Positions 19,771 through 31,125 of a stretch of DNA of 64,000 bases are shown here, piece after piece. The stretch is taken from positions 11,541,068 to 11,605,067 of the forward strand of contig CM055107.1 of assembly GCA_029204225.1 (NCBI GenBank), written 5' to 3'. Numbering within the stretch: the first letter of the stretch is position 1; each line of letters begins with the position of its first letter. Below the pieces are notes generated by a model. That model saw only the letters and a list, made by a program, of their open reading frames with translations, had not been told where the DNA came from and did not search any database. A program made the position numbers and the translations under genes. The stretch is from Diphasiastrum complanatum (lineage: Eukaryota; Streptophyta; Lycopodiopsida; Lycopodiales; Lycopodiaceae).

Positions 19771-22700
19771 GATCCGCATATGTCACACATAAGACTCCAC
19801 ACAACAGAACGAGTCTTGCACACAGTAATGAACACAAGCTATGGATCTGGCACATCACATAAGAACAATAGATCATAAAATATGAAGCAAACAACATCCT
19901 CCAACAAGTACTAAAAGAATATCAAATATACTCAATACCAGATCCCCTACAAGGAGCAACAGTGAGTCTCCTATATAGAACTCCAGAGCAATCCAAAACT
20001 TAAGCTACTCTGTGAATAGCAACTAGTCTCTTTATACTATTCTGGGAAGTCCCCTATGGAACCTTCCAAGAAGCTACTAGATCACGGCTAAGATCCCCCA
20101 ACCCTTTCTAGATTTGGGGCCTATGACTTGAATGGAGTAGGCCTATTAAAATAAATGTGCCCTTACTCACATTCAGATGCATCACTCAATCTTAGTGCTA
20201 ATAGTTTGTGGAAGGCTATTTGTAATTTTCTCAGGCCCTCTAGCTTACGAGACTCACTTGTGGGAGAAACGATTACATTTGCAACATGCCATGTCTGCTT
20301 CTAGGTCTCCAATGGCGTAGATGAATTAGAATCACATATTCAAAATATTCTAGTAACTCAAGGCTAGTAGATAAGACTAGCACCTGAAATTTGTACATAA
20401 GACCTTATTGCTTGGGCCTCACATAATAGACAACATAATCAGTGGACTTGAGGTGTTGACATGACCATGTTACACATGAAAAAGATATCACATAGCTACT
20501 GCTGGTGGAGTCACAAGGAATCATTATTTCCAAGAAGGGCCATGTGAAACAGTAATTCAGTTGACCCTCCACATTGTTAGATCAAGGTTAATGACATACA
20601 TAGAATCTTAACCATGACATCTTACAAACAATAGCAGATTAAAACAAATTAGGGTTCCAAACCCTATCATAGGTGCACATCATAGGCAACATACTTGGTC
20701 AGTGCAATCACTTCATGTTTCCTGAAAATTGAACCTGTTCTTTTATGCATTTCTGGCATATTCAGGTTACTTGAAAACTTTCTTACGTGACACCAAGATG
20801 TGCAAGCAATTTTCACAAACACCTGCCCATTTATTGGATTGGATCAATTGGTTTCATCAATAAAGGACTGACTCGAGGTTGAAAGGAAAGGTGATGTTGA
20901 CTTCTCAATAATTGAACTCATATAATTCAGTATATCAGTGCACTTGAAGAAAAAAGCTTAATTTTATAGAGCAGTAAAGAATAGTACAAGTGAGAAGACT
21001 AAGAAATTTACTGGGTCTACTACAAGATTGCAAGCAAATCGAATTTGCAGATGGGTATGTGTCAAACGTGCATTCGTGTTACAGCAAACATGATCAAAAT
21101 AAAGAAACTACCAGTGGATGCCCGATGAATTAGCCCAGGTCCTTCCACAAAGACAAACTGTTGGAGAACATCTTCTCGAGTAAGACCACAAATGAACAAA
21201 TATGGCTCTGCAGCTTGTGATTGTAGAGCACAAAATTTGATTTTTCCATACTTGTCCACTCTTATAACCCAATTCACGCCTACAACGCCAGCAAGAAAAA
21301 CACAGATTGCATAGCTAGTTCAATCATCCAATAAAACAGTTGAGCCAATGTGTACTCTCACTTTTGACTTCTATGACTCAATTCTTGCATTTAGCTTACA
21401 GGTGATGCTAGAAATTGCAACTCAAGTGATCACCACAGGTTATCGATTTCACATTGAACATATATTGAGAGAAATGTATGCCTTTGGCTTTAGCAATGGC
21501 GACCCTAACATACTGGAACCACCCAGAAATAACACATTATGCAAGACTTGAATTCTTTTCTCGTGCTTTGGGAGTTCATAGTTCCGGTATGAATAACAAA
21601 GTCACTCCAGATTGTTTCACAGTTCCACTTAGCTGAACAGAAAATACTAGCCAAGTTTTCCTAAAACAAGGTCCAAGCAGAGACTACATGCCATCAATGC
21701 AAAAGTCAAATACATCAAAAAGTCAGTATAATTCCATAGAATGACAAGAATATTTCAGATCAGACTTTATGATGCTAAACCAGTAAACTAAAGTCATCAG
21801 TCTATGAGGGATAGAACTAATTACCAGAATGTCATAAGATGGTACACAACCTATTTAAACAAGAGCTTCAAACAGATGAACTCACTTCAGAGGACATCAT
21901 CATAAATGCAAGCACTCAAAAAGAAAATTCTGATTACGTCCTTTATTATTCAGTACTTGTTCAACAGAACATCTGGAAAAAAACCTACTACTTTAGGGAG
22001 GTAATTTTTGTTCAATTCCATGACTTCTGATTGAAGAACCACAATCGACAAGCTGGCCATTATTGATGAAGGTCAAATAAAAGGAGCAAAGCCCACTAGT
22101 ATGACATCAGATGGAGAGATGAGCACAGGTCATCCGATTGTAAGCTACATAATTGGCTGGCAAACAGACTAGAAGTTTAGCTATCTATCATAACCTGACA
22201 AGGGGGTCTCCAAGCTGTATCAGCCAATACTTTTGCACTACAATCGCCTTCCATTTCAGCACAATTCATCCAAGCATCTGCAATCCAATGCTGGAAAATA
22301 TCATACTAACAGGGGTCAGCTTTGGCCCACCAAGACGGGTGTCCCCATGTCATGCATAGCCATCTTGTTGGCTCTACAACCATTACATGGTGGTATGTCT
22401 TAGTTCAACCTTGTCTTCTTTGCTCGTATCCATACTTTTAACCTCAGGACTGCACATCCCAATGCGCCTAACTTTTTTCATCTACTGGTGAAGGTATAAC
22501 TTGCCTCTCTCATAGTCCCTTTCAATTTGTAAGCCTAGGTAACACCTGGCTTCTCCCAGATCCACTATCTCGAAATGCTTCGAGATGTCTGTCTTTACTT
22601 CAACAATTAGCTGCTCACTCCTGCAAAGTATCAGAGTGTCGTCCACATATACAGCCACTATGATGATCTGCCCATTTGTAACTCTGACATACACATTGGA

Positions 22701-25700
22701 GTCAGCCAACAGAGGCTTGAATCCCAATGATTTTAGGGCCTGATCCTTCTTCTTGTACCATTGTCGGGCTGATTGCTTCAGACCGTAGATGCTTCTATGC
22801 ATTCTGCATACATAGTCAGGAAGTGAATTCGAGACAAATCCTAGGGATTAATCCATGTAGACCTCTTCATCTAATTCGCCATGCAAGAAGGCTGTCTTCT
22901 CGTCCACAATGTGGATCCTGAGGTCATAAGCTGCTGCGTATGCAAACAATAGACGTAGGGACGAATGTTTGACGACAGGAGAGAAGGTTTCAGAATAGTC
23001 AATACTGTATCTCTGAGAGAAACTCTTTGCTACCAGTCTTGCCTTGTATTTCGTCACACTCTTGTCTGGTCCATATTTAAGTTTGAAAACCCATTTGCAT
23101 TTGACAGTCTTGCGCTTATGAGGTAATGGCTCCAACGTCCATACCTGGTTCTTCCTCATGGACTCCATCTCTTCGCTCATGGCTTGGATCCATTTGTCCT
23201 TTTTTGGACCTTCAATCGCCTCCTCGAATGTTTGTGGTTCACCACTGAACCTGCAGAATTCTTCTGATGTGAAATTTGAGCTGCCTGGCACAAATCTTGC
23301 TGGCACTCTTTGTGGTCTTGTCGACCTTCTAGGAGATCCTCCCGGAACAGCTATGCCTTTGCCCTTGTCTGCTCTGCTCGGCCCGGAACCATCTTGGTTT
23401 ACAGGAACTGCGGCGGCAGGTTGCCTCTCGAATCTTTCTTCGTCTGATTCGTCGCTCGAATGGGAGACGACTCGAAAATATTCATTTTCGTGTTCGTCCT
23501 CTTCTCCCTCCGACATTGGCAGTAGGTCATAGTACTATCTTTCCAGAACTTCATAGCTAACAGGGTCTTCGTTGGCCATTGTCCTGCTCTCGTCGAATTT
23601 GACATCCCTCACTGTTTTCACAGTGTTCCTGTCTGGCATGTAGATTCTGTAGTATGACGAATTATTGTCATAACCTACCAGAAATCCTTGCTCGGCTTTC
23701 TCATCAAGCTTCTTGCGAAGCTTATCAGGAATATGTGCATATGTTGCACAGCCAAATATTCTGACATGAGACAGGTTGGGCTTTCTACCCCACCATAGCT
23801 CATGTGGTGTCGTGTGAGGAACACCAGATTTACCTGTCCTGTTCTGGATGTATGCGGCTGTAGCTACTGCTTCAGCCCACAGTGCCCTTGGAGCTTTCGA
23901 ATAGGCCATCATGCATCTGGCTGCTTCCATTAGGGTCATGTTCTTTCGTTCAGCAACACCATTGTGCTGCAGTGTGTAGGCTGCAGTTCTTCTGTGAATG
24001 ATGCCACGATCATTGCAGAAGTCAATGAAGCGATTCGAGATATATTCGCCACCTCGATCTGTTCTTATCTGCTTCACCTTGCTGCATGTGCATCTCTCAG
24101 CCAAATTCACATATTCTGTGAATTTATCGAGTGCTTCAGATTTATTCTGAATAAAATACACTTTGGCAAACTTGCTATAATCATCAATGAAGGTTATATA
24201 GTATTTTGAACCTCCTACTGAGATCACGTTGAATGAACCGCAAATGTCAGAGTGCACCAGCTCCAGAATCTTTGGCGTTCTGTAGGAGTCTTTGACGAAT
24301 GGTGTGCGTGACATCTTGCCTTTCAAACATGCATCACATGTGACCGAATTGGTTGCATTCGAGATGCTGACCCCTGTTATTGCTCTATGATGACTTGCCT
24401 GGTAGAGTGCCATTGAGTTCATGTGGCAGAGTCTTCTGTGCCACAGAGTGTCTGGCGAGTCGTCATGAGTCTAATGCACCTGATCTGCAAGTAGGCGTAC
24501 CTTCGGATGATATAGGTTCCCTTTCCTTCTGCCTTGAGCGATGAGAGTGTTGGTGCTGGCATCAATCACGTTGCATGCTTCGTTAGAAAACGTCACACGC
24601 ATCCCTGCATCTGCTATTCTTGCTACAGAGAGCAAGTCTTGCTGCAGAGTTGGCACGAATAGAACGTCTTCGAGTCGTCTGTCTCTGTCGTTGGTGTTGA
24701 GCCAGAGTGACCCAATACCGTTCACTTGATGTCTGGATCCATCTCCAAGAACTATGAATCTTGAGGGATCTGCACTTCTAAAATCAGACATGATTCGTCT
24801 TGATGTCACATGTGAGGTGGCTCCTGAATCCAGGATCACCTCGTGTGTGTCAGACGTTGATGCTGCACACACATCTTCACAGATGTAGGCAGTCGAACAA
24901 TTTTTGTTCGTTCTTTCTTCGCCCATCTTCGAGCTCTTGTGCTCCTCGGCATAGGAAGAACTATTATCGTTCTCCTGTCTGTTCTGTGCTGATCTATTTC
25001 TTGGGTGCTGGCGGCAATCCATGGCAGCATGACCCTTCTTATGGCAATGGATACACTCAATCTTGGGATTGAGCCAGTAGGTATCTACTGTATGCCCGTC
25101 TCTTCTGCATCTTGTACAGGTCTTCTTGTCGGCATCTTGTTGTTTCGACCTCCCTTTGGTCTTCCAGTTGCTTTTGTTGGTCCCCTCTGCTTGCTGGTCG
25201 CGATCCTGCCTCTGATTCGACTCCCTCTTAGGCTTGAACTGTTTCTTTGATTTTTCTCTGTTGCTGTAGAGTGCCTGGTCAGAACCATCTTTGTGATCAA
25301 GATGCTCTCTGGCCTCGACTTCCTCTCGAATCTCGACAATCGCCTTTTCGAGGTTCATGGTAGGATCTTTCGCGAGCAGGGTTCGTGTTGTCTGGAAAAA
25401 TCTGGGTAAGGCTCTCAACAGATATGTGAGCTGCTTCTCAGCTGATACTGCATTCTCTGCTCCTGAGTTGTGTAGTGATAGAAACAGATCTTTCATCTTT
25501 CTCACGAAAGAGGTGAGGTCTTTTCCATCCCACTGCAGATTCGCAACTGATCTTCCAGCATCATAATCTGACTTCTTGATTTCGTCTAAAATCTTGTGAG
25601 CAGTGCATCCCACATCTCCTTAGCTTTGGAGAGTGTAGCCAGGTCAAGTGCAAGGCTATCTTCGATGGAAGATGATAGCAAGGCTACTGCCTTGTCATTT

Positions 25701-28196
25701 TTCTCCCTCCATTCACGTAGCTCCTTGCCTGTTGTCGTAGGCATTTCTTCTGTGCCATCCACCCAGGGGAAGAGTCTTTCGCCCTTGAGTATCAAAGATG
25801 TCTTAACTTTCCAAGCTAGAAAGTTAGATCCTGAAGAATTAAGTATAGTGCAGATCTTGTTCTACATGCTACTGATTGAAGCTATTGCTTCTTGAAGTCT
25901 GTTTTTCTTGTCGTTTGGTTGATCGTCTGAATGCTTGGCCTCCTGGATCTGCTAGCTTCTCGGCTATGTCAGAATATGACAGGGTGGCTCTGATACCACT
26001 GTTGTGAGTCGAGCAGTGCTCCGATACGAATGATGGGAATCGTGAGAAGAAAATTCACGAAACATTCGCGACTCTCTTTCGAGATTCGGATGGAGTTCAG
26101 ATGCATTCGCTAGGCACTGCTAGCTGAAACACTCCTACAATCCTCCAGAGGGTAGTTGGGTACTATTGATCTACGCTCATAAAATTAATATAGCATTCGA
26201 CTACATTTCAACCAAGGTGAGGAATTCAAAGGGAACAAGAAAACTCAGACATATTAAAATAAACAGCATAAGCATTCGACATCCAAGATCAGACACAACC
26301 AGAAAAATAATCTATATTGATTTTCTCTGATTTCTTTAGGGCATTACATGCAAATCCACGCAGTGCGTTGGTGTGAGAGAAGCACGGCTCTCTCACGAGT
26401 AGTAGTCTCGCTTCACTAGCGGACAATTGGATCTTCTAATCCTAGACAAAATTATCTTCTCACACACAGGCGGAGCTTCTGTCCGTGTTCGTCTTGATTG
26501 CTTACTAGCATCAGACTTCTTCTTGGGTTTTTCTTCTCTAAGTTACACTCTATGTATCCTGTTCTGATATGTGTCGAGTATAATTCAGTAAGTACGGTCT
26601 CTCTGTACAAATCTAAGATTAGAGTGATTAAGCATCTACAACTAACCAAAGAATTACAAGAGTGGTAGATTAGCCACGACCTAGGAAGTATCTGCTGACG
26701 TCATGCCATCAGGTCAAATCTCTGTACTTCTGGGTCCTTGTGTGATCTCTGGTGGTACTCCTAGGAGCGTGAGGTGGATCCTTCGTATTCGTGAACCGTT
26801 CGTCTTCGTCTCCGTTGACTTTCGTGTTCGCGAAACTCTTCGTGTTTCGTGTCTCCAGATGTTCGACTTCGCGAACATCTTCGTTGAGCGAAGGACTGAA
26901 AGCTAGCAAGGCTTTGTAATCAGAAACACTTTGTTTCTTCAGAACGAGCATGGGAACATGAACAAGGAACGGGAAATGAGAACATCCCTGAAAACATATA
27001 AATACACATCAAAATTTGAATTATGAAATTTTCTATATGGAGACATAATATAAACTAAACAAAGGGTGAGTATTGTATTTATGCAATGGCACTACTATAT
27101 AAACAGATTAGATGTAGAATACCTCTGGATCTTTTGGTTTCCTACTTCATTTTTCTTGTTTAGGTCTTAGCAGAAAATGTGACCAAGGAACAAACTCCCA
27201 ATCATGTTCCCAAGGCTTTGTCCTTCATTTATCTTGTTTTTGAGTCGCTGTAGAAATTGTGACTGGGGAACACATTCCCAATCACATTCCCATCCCTTGG
27301 GAACACGTTCCCATGTCACATTCCAAAGCACGTTCCCAACCAGAGTAGGTCTCAGAACACATGGCACATCTAAAAAGCCACGTTCCCATGTTCCCTGGTC
27401 ACTATGCATCATGTCCAAATTTTTTTAGGGATTTTCAGAAGTCCAAAATTCATCATACTAGGTTTCTTCTCGTCCTTTCATGACTCTTTACATTTTAGCT
27501 AAAAAAACACTTGGTACAAGTCTACCAACCACACCAAGAAAAACCAAAAAGTGTAAACTAACACTTGCCAAGGCATGCAACACTCCTCAATCATGTCAAT
27601 GCCACTTCTTTAAGCAAGCAACTGTTAATGATATAACCCACAAGCATCCAACTCAAACACAAGGGAACATCATAAATAACATAACATCATCCACCAAAAG
27701 ATACAAAATGTATAAAAGGAATGAGGAAACTAGCTCTCCCACAAAGATGGAAAGAACACACATGAGATAAAGAGGCTTGTGAGCATTATCATGCCATAGT
27801 CTGGACTTTGATTAATTGACGTTCATGGATAAGTGTCAACTAGAGGGTTTGAGATCGACTTCTTTTCTGCAAAAGTATTATAATCTGGTTACTTGAGAAA
27901 GGGAGGAGATATATCATCCACAAAACCAAATTTCTAATGCATAGCCCAATAAAGAAGAGCACACTTACCAGCATTGCAAAGATGGCAAACTCCATCATAT
28001 ATGACCACACGAGGAGGGAGTGACAAAGGTGCAGCATGTAGGCCACCATATGAACCTACAGTTTCTTGCTTTTCTTGCCAATCATCTTTGGGAGTACTTA
28101 TCCATTGAGCATTTCTGCTACTATGAACAAAGAATTCTCCCTTTGAAAACGATGCACTATAAAGAAGATGAAAGCTGGTAAACCACCTTAGTTGGC
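16853..28196 (-). CDS. DCC-family thiol-disulfide oxidoreductase (DUF393), split gene
   Basis: Three minus-strand exons (28196-27969, 21279-21112, 17097-16853) join with GT-AG introns and matching phase to about 212 residues ending at TAA. The joined product has YDGVCHLCNAG, with the CxxC of the DCC family that gives the name; then VDKYGKIKFCALQS, CGLTREDVLQQFVFVEGPG, ASYLPPPYSALSSFLLIPGP, RDAIYDVVAARRYKWFG and DRFIDREEL. These are hallmark blocks of plant DCC proteins, small predicted redox enzymes, in several species with an organelle-targeting N-terminus. No Met lies in the first exon found, and a stop precedes its splice acceptor, so at least one 5' exon (with any transit peptide) is missing from this annotation. 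No stops or frameshifts occur; it looks functional. Introns of 4.0 and 6.7 kb carry transposons and CT arrays. Confidence 0.88.
17827..17873. repeat. (CT)n microsatellite
   Basis: 47 bp of perfect CT dinucleotide inside the DCC intron. Confidence 0.97.
18177..18215. repeat. (TC)n microsatellite
   Basis: 39 bp of perfect TC dinucleotide inside the DCC intron. Confidence 0.97.
18860..19300 (-). pseudogene. Old copia integrase relic
   Basis: The minus strand, with two or three frame changes, reads QMVNGFKI, CESCMKGK, HREPFTHEGIRAKEILGLIHSYLCGP, TFIDDLTHMTFVYFLAKFKDFKNY, LRSDNGGEYISSDFHAFC, stop, NEGIERQF. These are the C-x2-C of the integrase zinc finger, the first catalytic Asp region (changed to SYLCG) and the second (SDNGGEY). 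The third catalytic residue region is lost. It is more decayed than E or H and belongs to another copia lineage. It lies inside the DCC intron in gene orientation. Confidence 0.8.
19733..19768. repeat. (CT)n microsatellite
   Basis: 36 bp of perfect CT dinucleotide inside the DCC intron. Confidence 0.97.
21112..21279 (-). CDS. DCC gene, internal exon
   Basis: The acceptor is GTTGTAG/GC at 21280/21279; the donor is CACTG/GTAGTT at 21112/21111. The exon is 168 bp with phase 1 at both ends. It encodes VNWVIRVDKYGKIKF through GPGLIHRAST, the central DCC block. Confidence 0.9.
22440..23516 (-). pseudogene. Element E reverse transcriptase
   Basis: The linker has SPRRSTRPQRVPARF, then FEEAIEGPKKDKWIQAM, KCKWVFKLKYGPD, YKARLVAKSFSQRYSIDYSETFSPVVK and TAFLHGELDEEVYMD. 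An in-frame TAA replaces the expected Gln of YMDQP at about 22846. It continues with IYGLKQSARQWYKK and the catalytic YVDDTLIL. A TAG follows LYLHQ at 22482; similarity persists weakly (MKKV, MCSPEVKSMDT) to about 22440, where the element is cut. The Met-Asp-Val of the first catalytic block reads VDE-K, another lesion. Confidence 0.85.
23535..24470 (-). pseudogene. Element E integrase
   Basis: It starts with the GAG-pre-integrase block LWHRRLCHMNSMALYQ, after an in-frame TAG near 24469 where element D has Gln. It has the zinc-finger CDACLKGKMSRTPF and the DDE core: VHSDICGSF, QIRTDRGGEYIS and HNGVAERKN, with all three acidic residues present. C-terminal blocks FGCATYAHIPDKLRKKLDEKAEQGFLVGY follow. 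It ends at an in-frame TAG after YEVLER. The core is well preserved, so disablement is by nonsense codons. Confidence 0.85.
24471..25870 (-). pseudogene. Element E gag-protease
   Basis: Gag begins before 25830 (SNFLAWKVKTSLILKGERLFPWV), after a TAG in SSM-stop-NKICT where element H has Gln. A frameshift near 25600 separates EMWDALLTRF from AHKILDEIKKSDY. LQWDGKDLTSFVRKMKDLF and AEKQLTYLLRALPRF form the UBN2 domain. Two knuckles follow, the first damaged (CTRCRRDGHTVDTY), the second intact (CIHCHKKGHAAMDC). The protease reads VILDSGATSHVTSRR, active site intact. Confidence 0.85.
25987..25998 (-). other. Primer binding site of element E
   Basis: The minus strand reads TGGTATCAGAGC, one base after the LTR end. 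Confidence 0.92.
26000..26941 (-). repeat. 5' LTR of element E
   Basis: 942 bp. The minus strand starts TGAAGAAACAAAG and ends CTCACAACA. It matches the two LTR pieces of element D and is similar in length to the H LTR. It contains TTCGCGAA palindromes at 26827-26834 and 26868-26875 amid many TTCG/CGAA words. Confidence 0.85.
26942..27968. repeat. Intron DNA with scattered GGGAAC/GTTCCC words
   Basis: Two stretches are dense in the words GGGAAC and GTTCCC: 26950-26980 (CATGGGAACATG, GGAACGGGAA) and 27160-27395 (GGGAACACGTTCCCATG, CACGTTCCCATGTTCCC). The two stretches are in partly inverted orientation. They resemble a degenerate short repeat but have no clear ends. Confidence 0.4.
27969..28196 (-). 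CDS. DCC gene, first exon found
   Basis: The acceptor is ATATTTAACAG/GC at 28197/28196; the donor is GCTG/GTAAGT at 27969/27968. The exon is 228 bp. It encodes QLRWFTSFHLLYS..., LSLPPRVVIYDGVCHLCNAG. A TGA in the same frame just upstream of the acceptor shows the exon does not extend further. There is no Met, so this is not the first coding exon. Confidence 0.85.
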
Positions 28197-31120
28197 CTGT
28201 TAAATATCACCAAAGCAATCAACGTTGAACAAATAGAATGCTTTTACTGCATTGTTAAAAAAGGATGTTCAAACTTCAAAGAAGTCAAACATATATTAAG
28301 CTTTTAGACTGTGAGCAAGAAACATAATTATAAAATAAATGCACATTGATTTGATCGATGGCCTTTCATATATGCAACCAAAAGACGTACTAAAAAAGTA
28401 TCTCCAAAAAATTTAACATTTGATAATTGCTGATTGATTTCTTACAACCCTTTCTTGCTTGGACTAAGTAATGCGAAAAAAATCTAGTAAAACAAAAACA
28501 ATAACAGCAAAAGCATCAGTAATGCGACCCCACCAGTGGGACAAAGACTTTTATTTTTTTATGGCCACCTTAGGCACAGCAATCAACTGGTGAGTGATGC
28601 GCGAGGAAAGAAGAAATGCTGCTGCATTTGCTTTGAGTTGACAAAGTTGAGATGCTATGGATGTACTTGTTCAAGCCTTATTGTCAACATTGAAAGTAAC
28701 GATCAATCAGTTGGACAACCAACTAGGCTTGGAAAATAGATCATGACTCTAGAAGAATTCACTTATTAAATCAAGATTAAAGGATCCCCATTGCAACATT
28801 TGATGAGTAAAACGTGTGCTCTCGCAAAGGGCCAGACACAAAACACAATGGTATGGTTTTCCCCAATCGAGAGATGATGGAAGCACATGAACATATAGTC
28901 AATGAGCTTGAGTGTGGAACTCTATTCCTGACAACAGAGGACGCCACAATGCAACGATGTAAGTATATAGTCTAGTTTCTTAAAAACTTCACACTTCTTA
29001 GAGGACTAACGTTTGCTAAAAAAAGAAAACCTTTTAACTTTATTGTTATAATCTATAGATGAAAGATAATAGAGATACAGTATATAGGATATGCATGATG
29101 CTTTAGAAAACCTGCTATGTACTAGAAGAATTCCATGCATCAACATGTGGAGGCCTTTTTCTTTGGCCAAGCAATGTTGGCAGCTCAATTTATTTTAAAT
29201 TGCACATGAATTCGAGGTTTGTAAAAGGACTAAATTGCATTGATAGTCAAAGAGAAAACACAACTAGTCACTACATTACTACCATTCAAAAAATGGGGAA
29301 TAAACTATATAGAGCCTAATCACCCTTCATCAAGAGCAAAAAGGGTACTGTAGATTGTTTCAAATTTCAAGTAACTAGATTCATCCTTGTAAAATCTAAT
29401 TTCTACTTCAATAAAGAATCAAAATTGAAAATTGAAATGAAATTAAATCTGACTCACAAATCGCCCCATCAAAGCAATAATAAAAAAGATTGATCCACCA
29501 TAATACAATCCAAAATGAAATATAATGTATGGGTTCTAGTACAGCCTCAAGGCTCAGATGAATCTATGATCACAATACACAGTGCACATACTATACATAG
29601 CGTCTAGAACTAGAATCTACAATGACCAAACACACTAGGCTCTAGCTCATAGATGCTAGCAACTAAATAGTATAGTGTACACACTAAGTTCTAACCCTCC
29701 ATGTGCCATGCTCCTAGAGCTCATAATGAGTCATGACTCATGACCTACAATAACCGCCTAAACCTCCTTGAGAGTGTCTTATCCAGAGAGAACCTCTTGC
29801 TCCTCATCGCTCTCCTCCTCATCTAAGTCACCCTCCTCAACCTACATGTCATTTGAGCTCTCCTCTAAATCCTCTTCAGCAAATTCCTTAGTTGCAGCTA
29901 TTGCACAAGGTCATCAAGGAGGGTAAGAGCTTAAAGCCTCTCCCTGCTACATCCTAATCATACGTGAAGATCCCCAAGTGCGGGGTCCTACACAATCCAC
30001 AGTGCACACAAAAAATTAGGATTGACAATGGTTACTTGAGTCTAGACTATAGATTCTAGCAAGTACTAAGTACTAAGTAGTAAGTAGTAACTTGTACATA
30101 CTAAGTACTAGGTTGTAACTTGCAAATAGGAGAGCATCCTCATTAAGGAATCTATATCCTCCTCGCCCTAAGATATCGTTCGTATTTCTAGAACCTTTAT
30201 GATATCAATCTCGTCATAGTTGACCTACACAATTTACATCACGATTCACAATTCACATTGATTCATACATGTCCTCCATTTTATAGAAGTTGCACTTTCT
30301 CAGGACTACTCGAACTTTTTACCTCTTAGGTTATGCCCCACAGCTTAGTTTTGTAAAGTCAACACGACAGCAAAAAATTTCCTCCTCTTTGTTTCACGAA
30401 ATCAAATCACCTGAGTAATCTAAGTGAAAAACAAGTAATTTGGTCCAACAAGCAAGCATCAGACAAACATACAAATGACAAGCTAACACAAAGGGGTCCT
30501 CCTTCAAATCACACCCCTTGTGACTAGGAACTATGCCTAGTTGTGCACACGACAGATCTATCACAGAATTAGCCCACAAGAACATCCATCAAGCCATCCC
30601 TGCTTTCACCGTCAAGCAGCACACTGCCCAACAACGCTCACCCATTCATTGTCATCAACTCACACCACCAAGGGAAGACTGTGCTTTGAACCTTTCACCT
30701 AACTAGGCAGCACATTGCTTCATGATGCCCTCTGTACCGGACAATCAACAACCATCCCACACCGGTGGCTAACTATTTGTGCTTTGCACTTGTAATCGAG
30801 CAAGATCTTTGCATCAATAGTTAATTCGAATGTGTCACCCCATCAAGGCATAGACCGTGCTTTCACCTAATTAGGTAGCACCAATATAGAAATAGAGATG
30901 TTCAATAAAGAGTCACTTAATGGCCCAAAATTGGACTGCACTCCTCTTGGAACTCCGAGCAAACTAGATAAGTAAATTGCTCTTGACCCATATTGGCACC
31001 CCCCAAAAAAAAAATTGCGTTCCGAGAAACCCTAATGGATTTCCCGATCACGTTCCAGAACAGAACCTGCAACTCTGGGTAGCACATTGCCCCACCTACC
31101 TCCTATGCAAACGGGCACCA
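28197..31120. other. Upstream of the DCC exon, no gene assigned
   Basis: The missing 5' exon and promoter of the DCC gene should lie in or beyond this stretch, but no frame here is convincing. 29740-30240, minus strand, reads as acidic peptide (EFAEEDLEESSNDM, EEGDLDEEESDEEQEV, YDEIDIIKVLEIRTIS) with stops. It may be a transposase tail or other decayed gene, and I cannot name it. Repeats of TACTAAGTAC words lie at 30060-30110. Confidence 0.4.
30600..31090. repeat. Diverged repeats of a GTGCTTT...AGCAC palindromic unit
   Basis: Related units: TGCTTTCACCGTCAAGCAGCAC near 30602, GTGCTTTGAACC...AGGCAGCAC near 30680-30712, GTGCTTTCACCTAATTAGGT then AGCAC at 30848-30872, and GGGTAGCACATTGCC near 31077. 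A further copy (GTGCAAACACCCAATTGGTAGCACC) lies beyond element F near 35372. The 30848 copy contains the perfect palindrome ACCTAATTAGGT inside a GTGCT/AGCAC frame. Element F inserted into this array. Confidence 0.5.
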
Positions 31121-31125
31121 GGTCC
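31121..31125. repeat. Target-site duplication GGTCC, left copy (element F)
   Basis: GGTCC recurs at 35349-35353. Confidence 0.9.

Larger units (their letters stand above)
17098..21111 (-). other. DCC gene intron (4,014 bp)
   Basis: It starts GTAGTTTC at 21111 and ends GTGCAG at 17098. It contains three (CT)n arrays, a copia integrase relic (18860-19300) and otherwise anonymous DNA. 19800-21000 shows no feature I can name. A stretch at 17500-17650 ending AATAAATCTTTCTTTC looks like a transposon 3' edge but could not be assigned. Confidence 0.8.
22410..26941 (-). mobile_element. Element E: copia element, 3'-truncated, in the DCC intron
   Basis: On the minus strand: 5' LTR (26941-26000), primer site, gag-pol from about 25870 down to 22440. 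RNase H and 3' LTR are missing, so no target duplication can be checked. From 25613 down to 22482 gag, protease, integrase and reverse transcriptase stay in one frame, broken only by nonsense codons; one frameshift lies near 25600. It is the same family as D and H. It interrupts no exon and lies in gene orientation. Confidence 0.88.
21280..27968 (-). other. DCC gene intron (6,689 bp) containing element E
   Basis: The donor is GTAAGT at 27968 and the acceptor GTTGTAG at 21280. About two thirds is the copia element E, in the same orientation as the gene. 21280-22410 shows no gene. Confidence 0.8.

Noticed and set aside
29740-30240. Acidic minus-strand peptide, possibly a hAT transposase tail
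   Set aside because: Only Glu/Asp-rich composition is visible, with stops; no transposase motif or terminal inverted repeats.
30394-30585. Possible 5' exon of the DCC gene
   Set aside because: A hydrophobic minus-strand frame with no donor site in the required phase; no evidence links it to the exon at 27969-28196.
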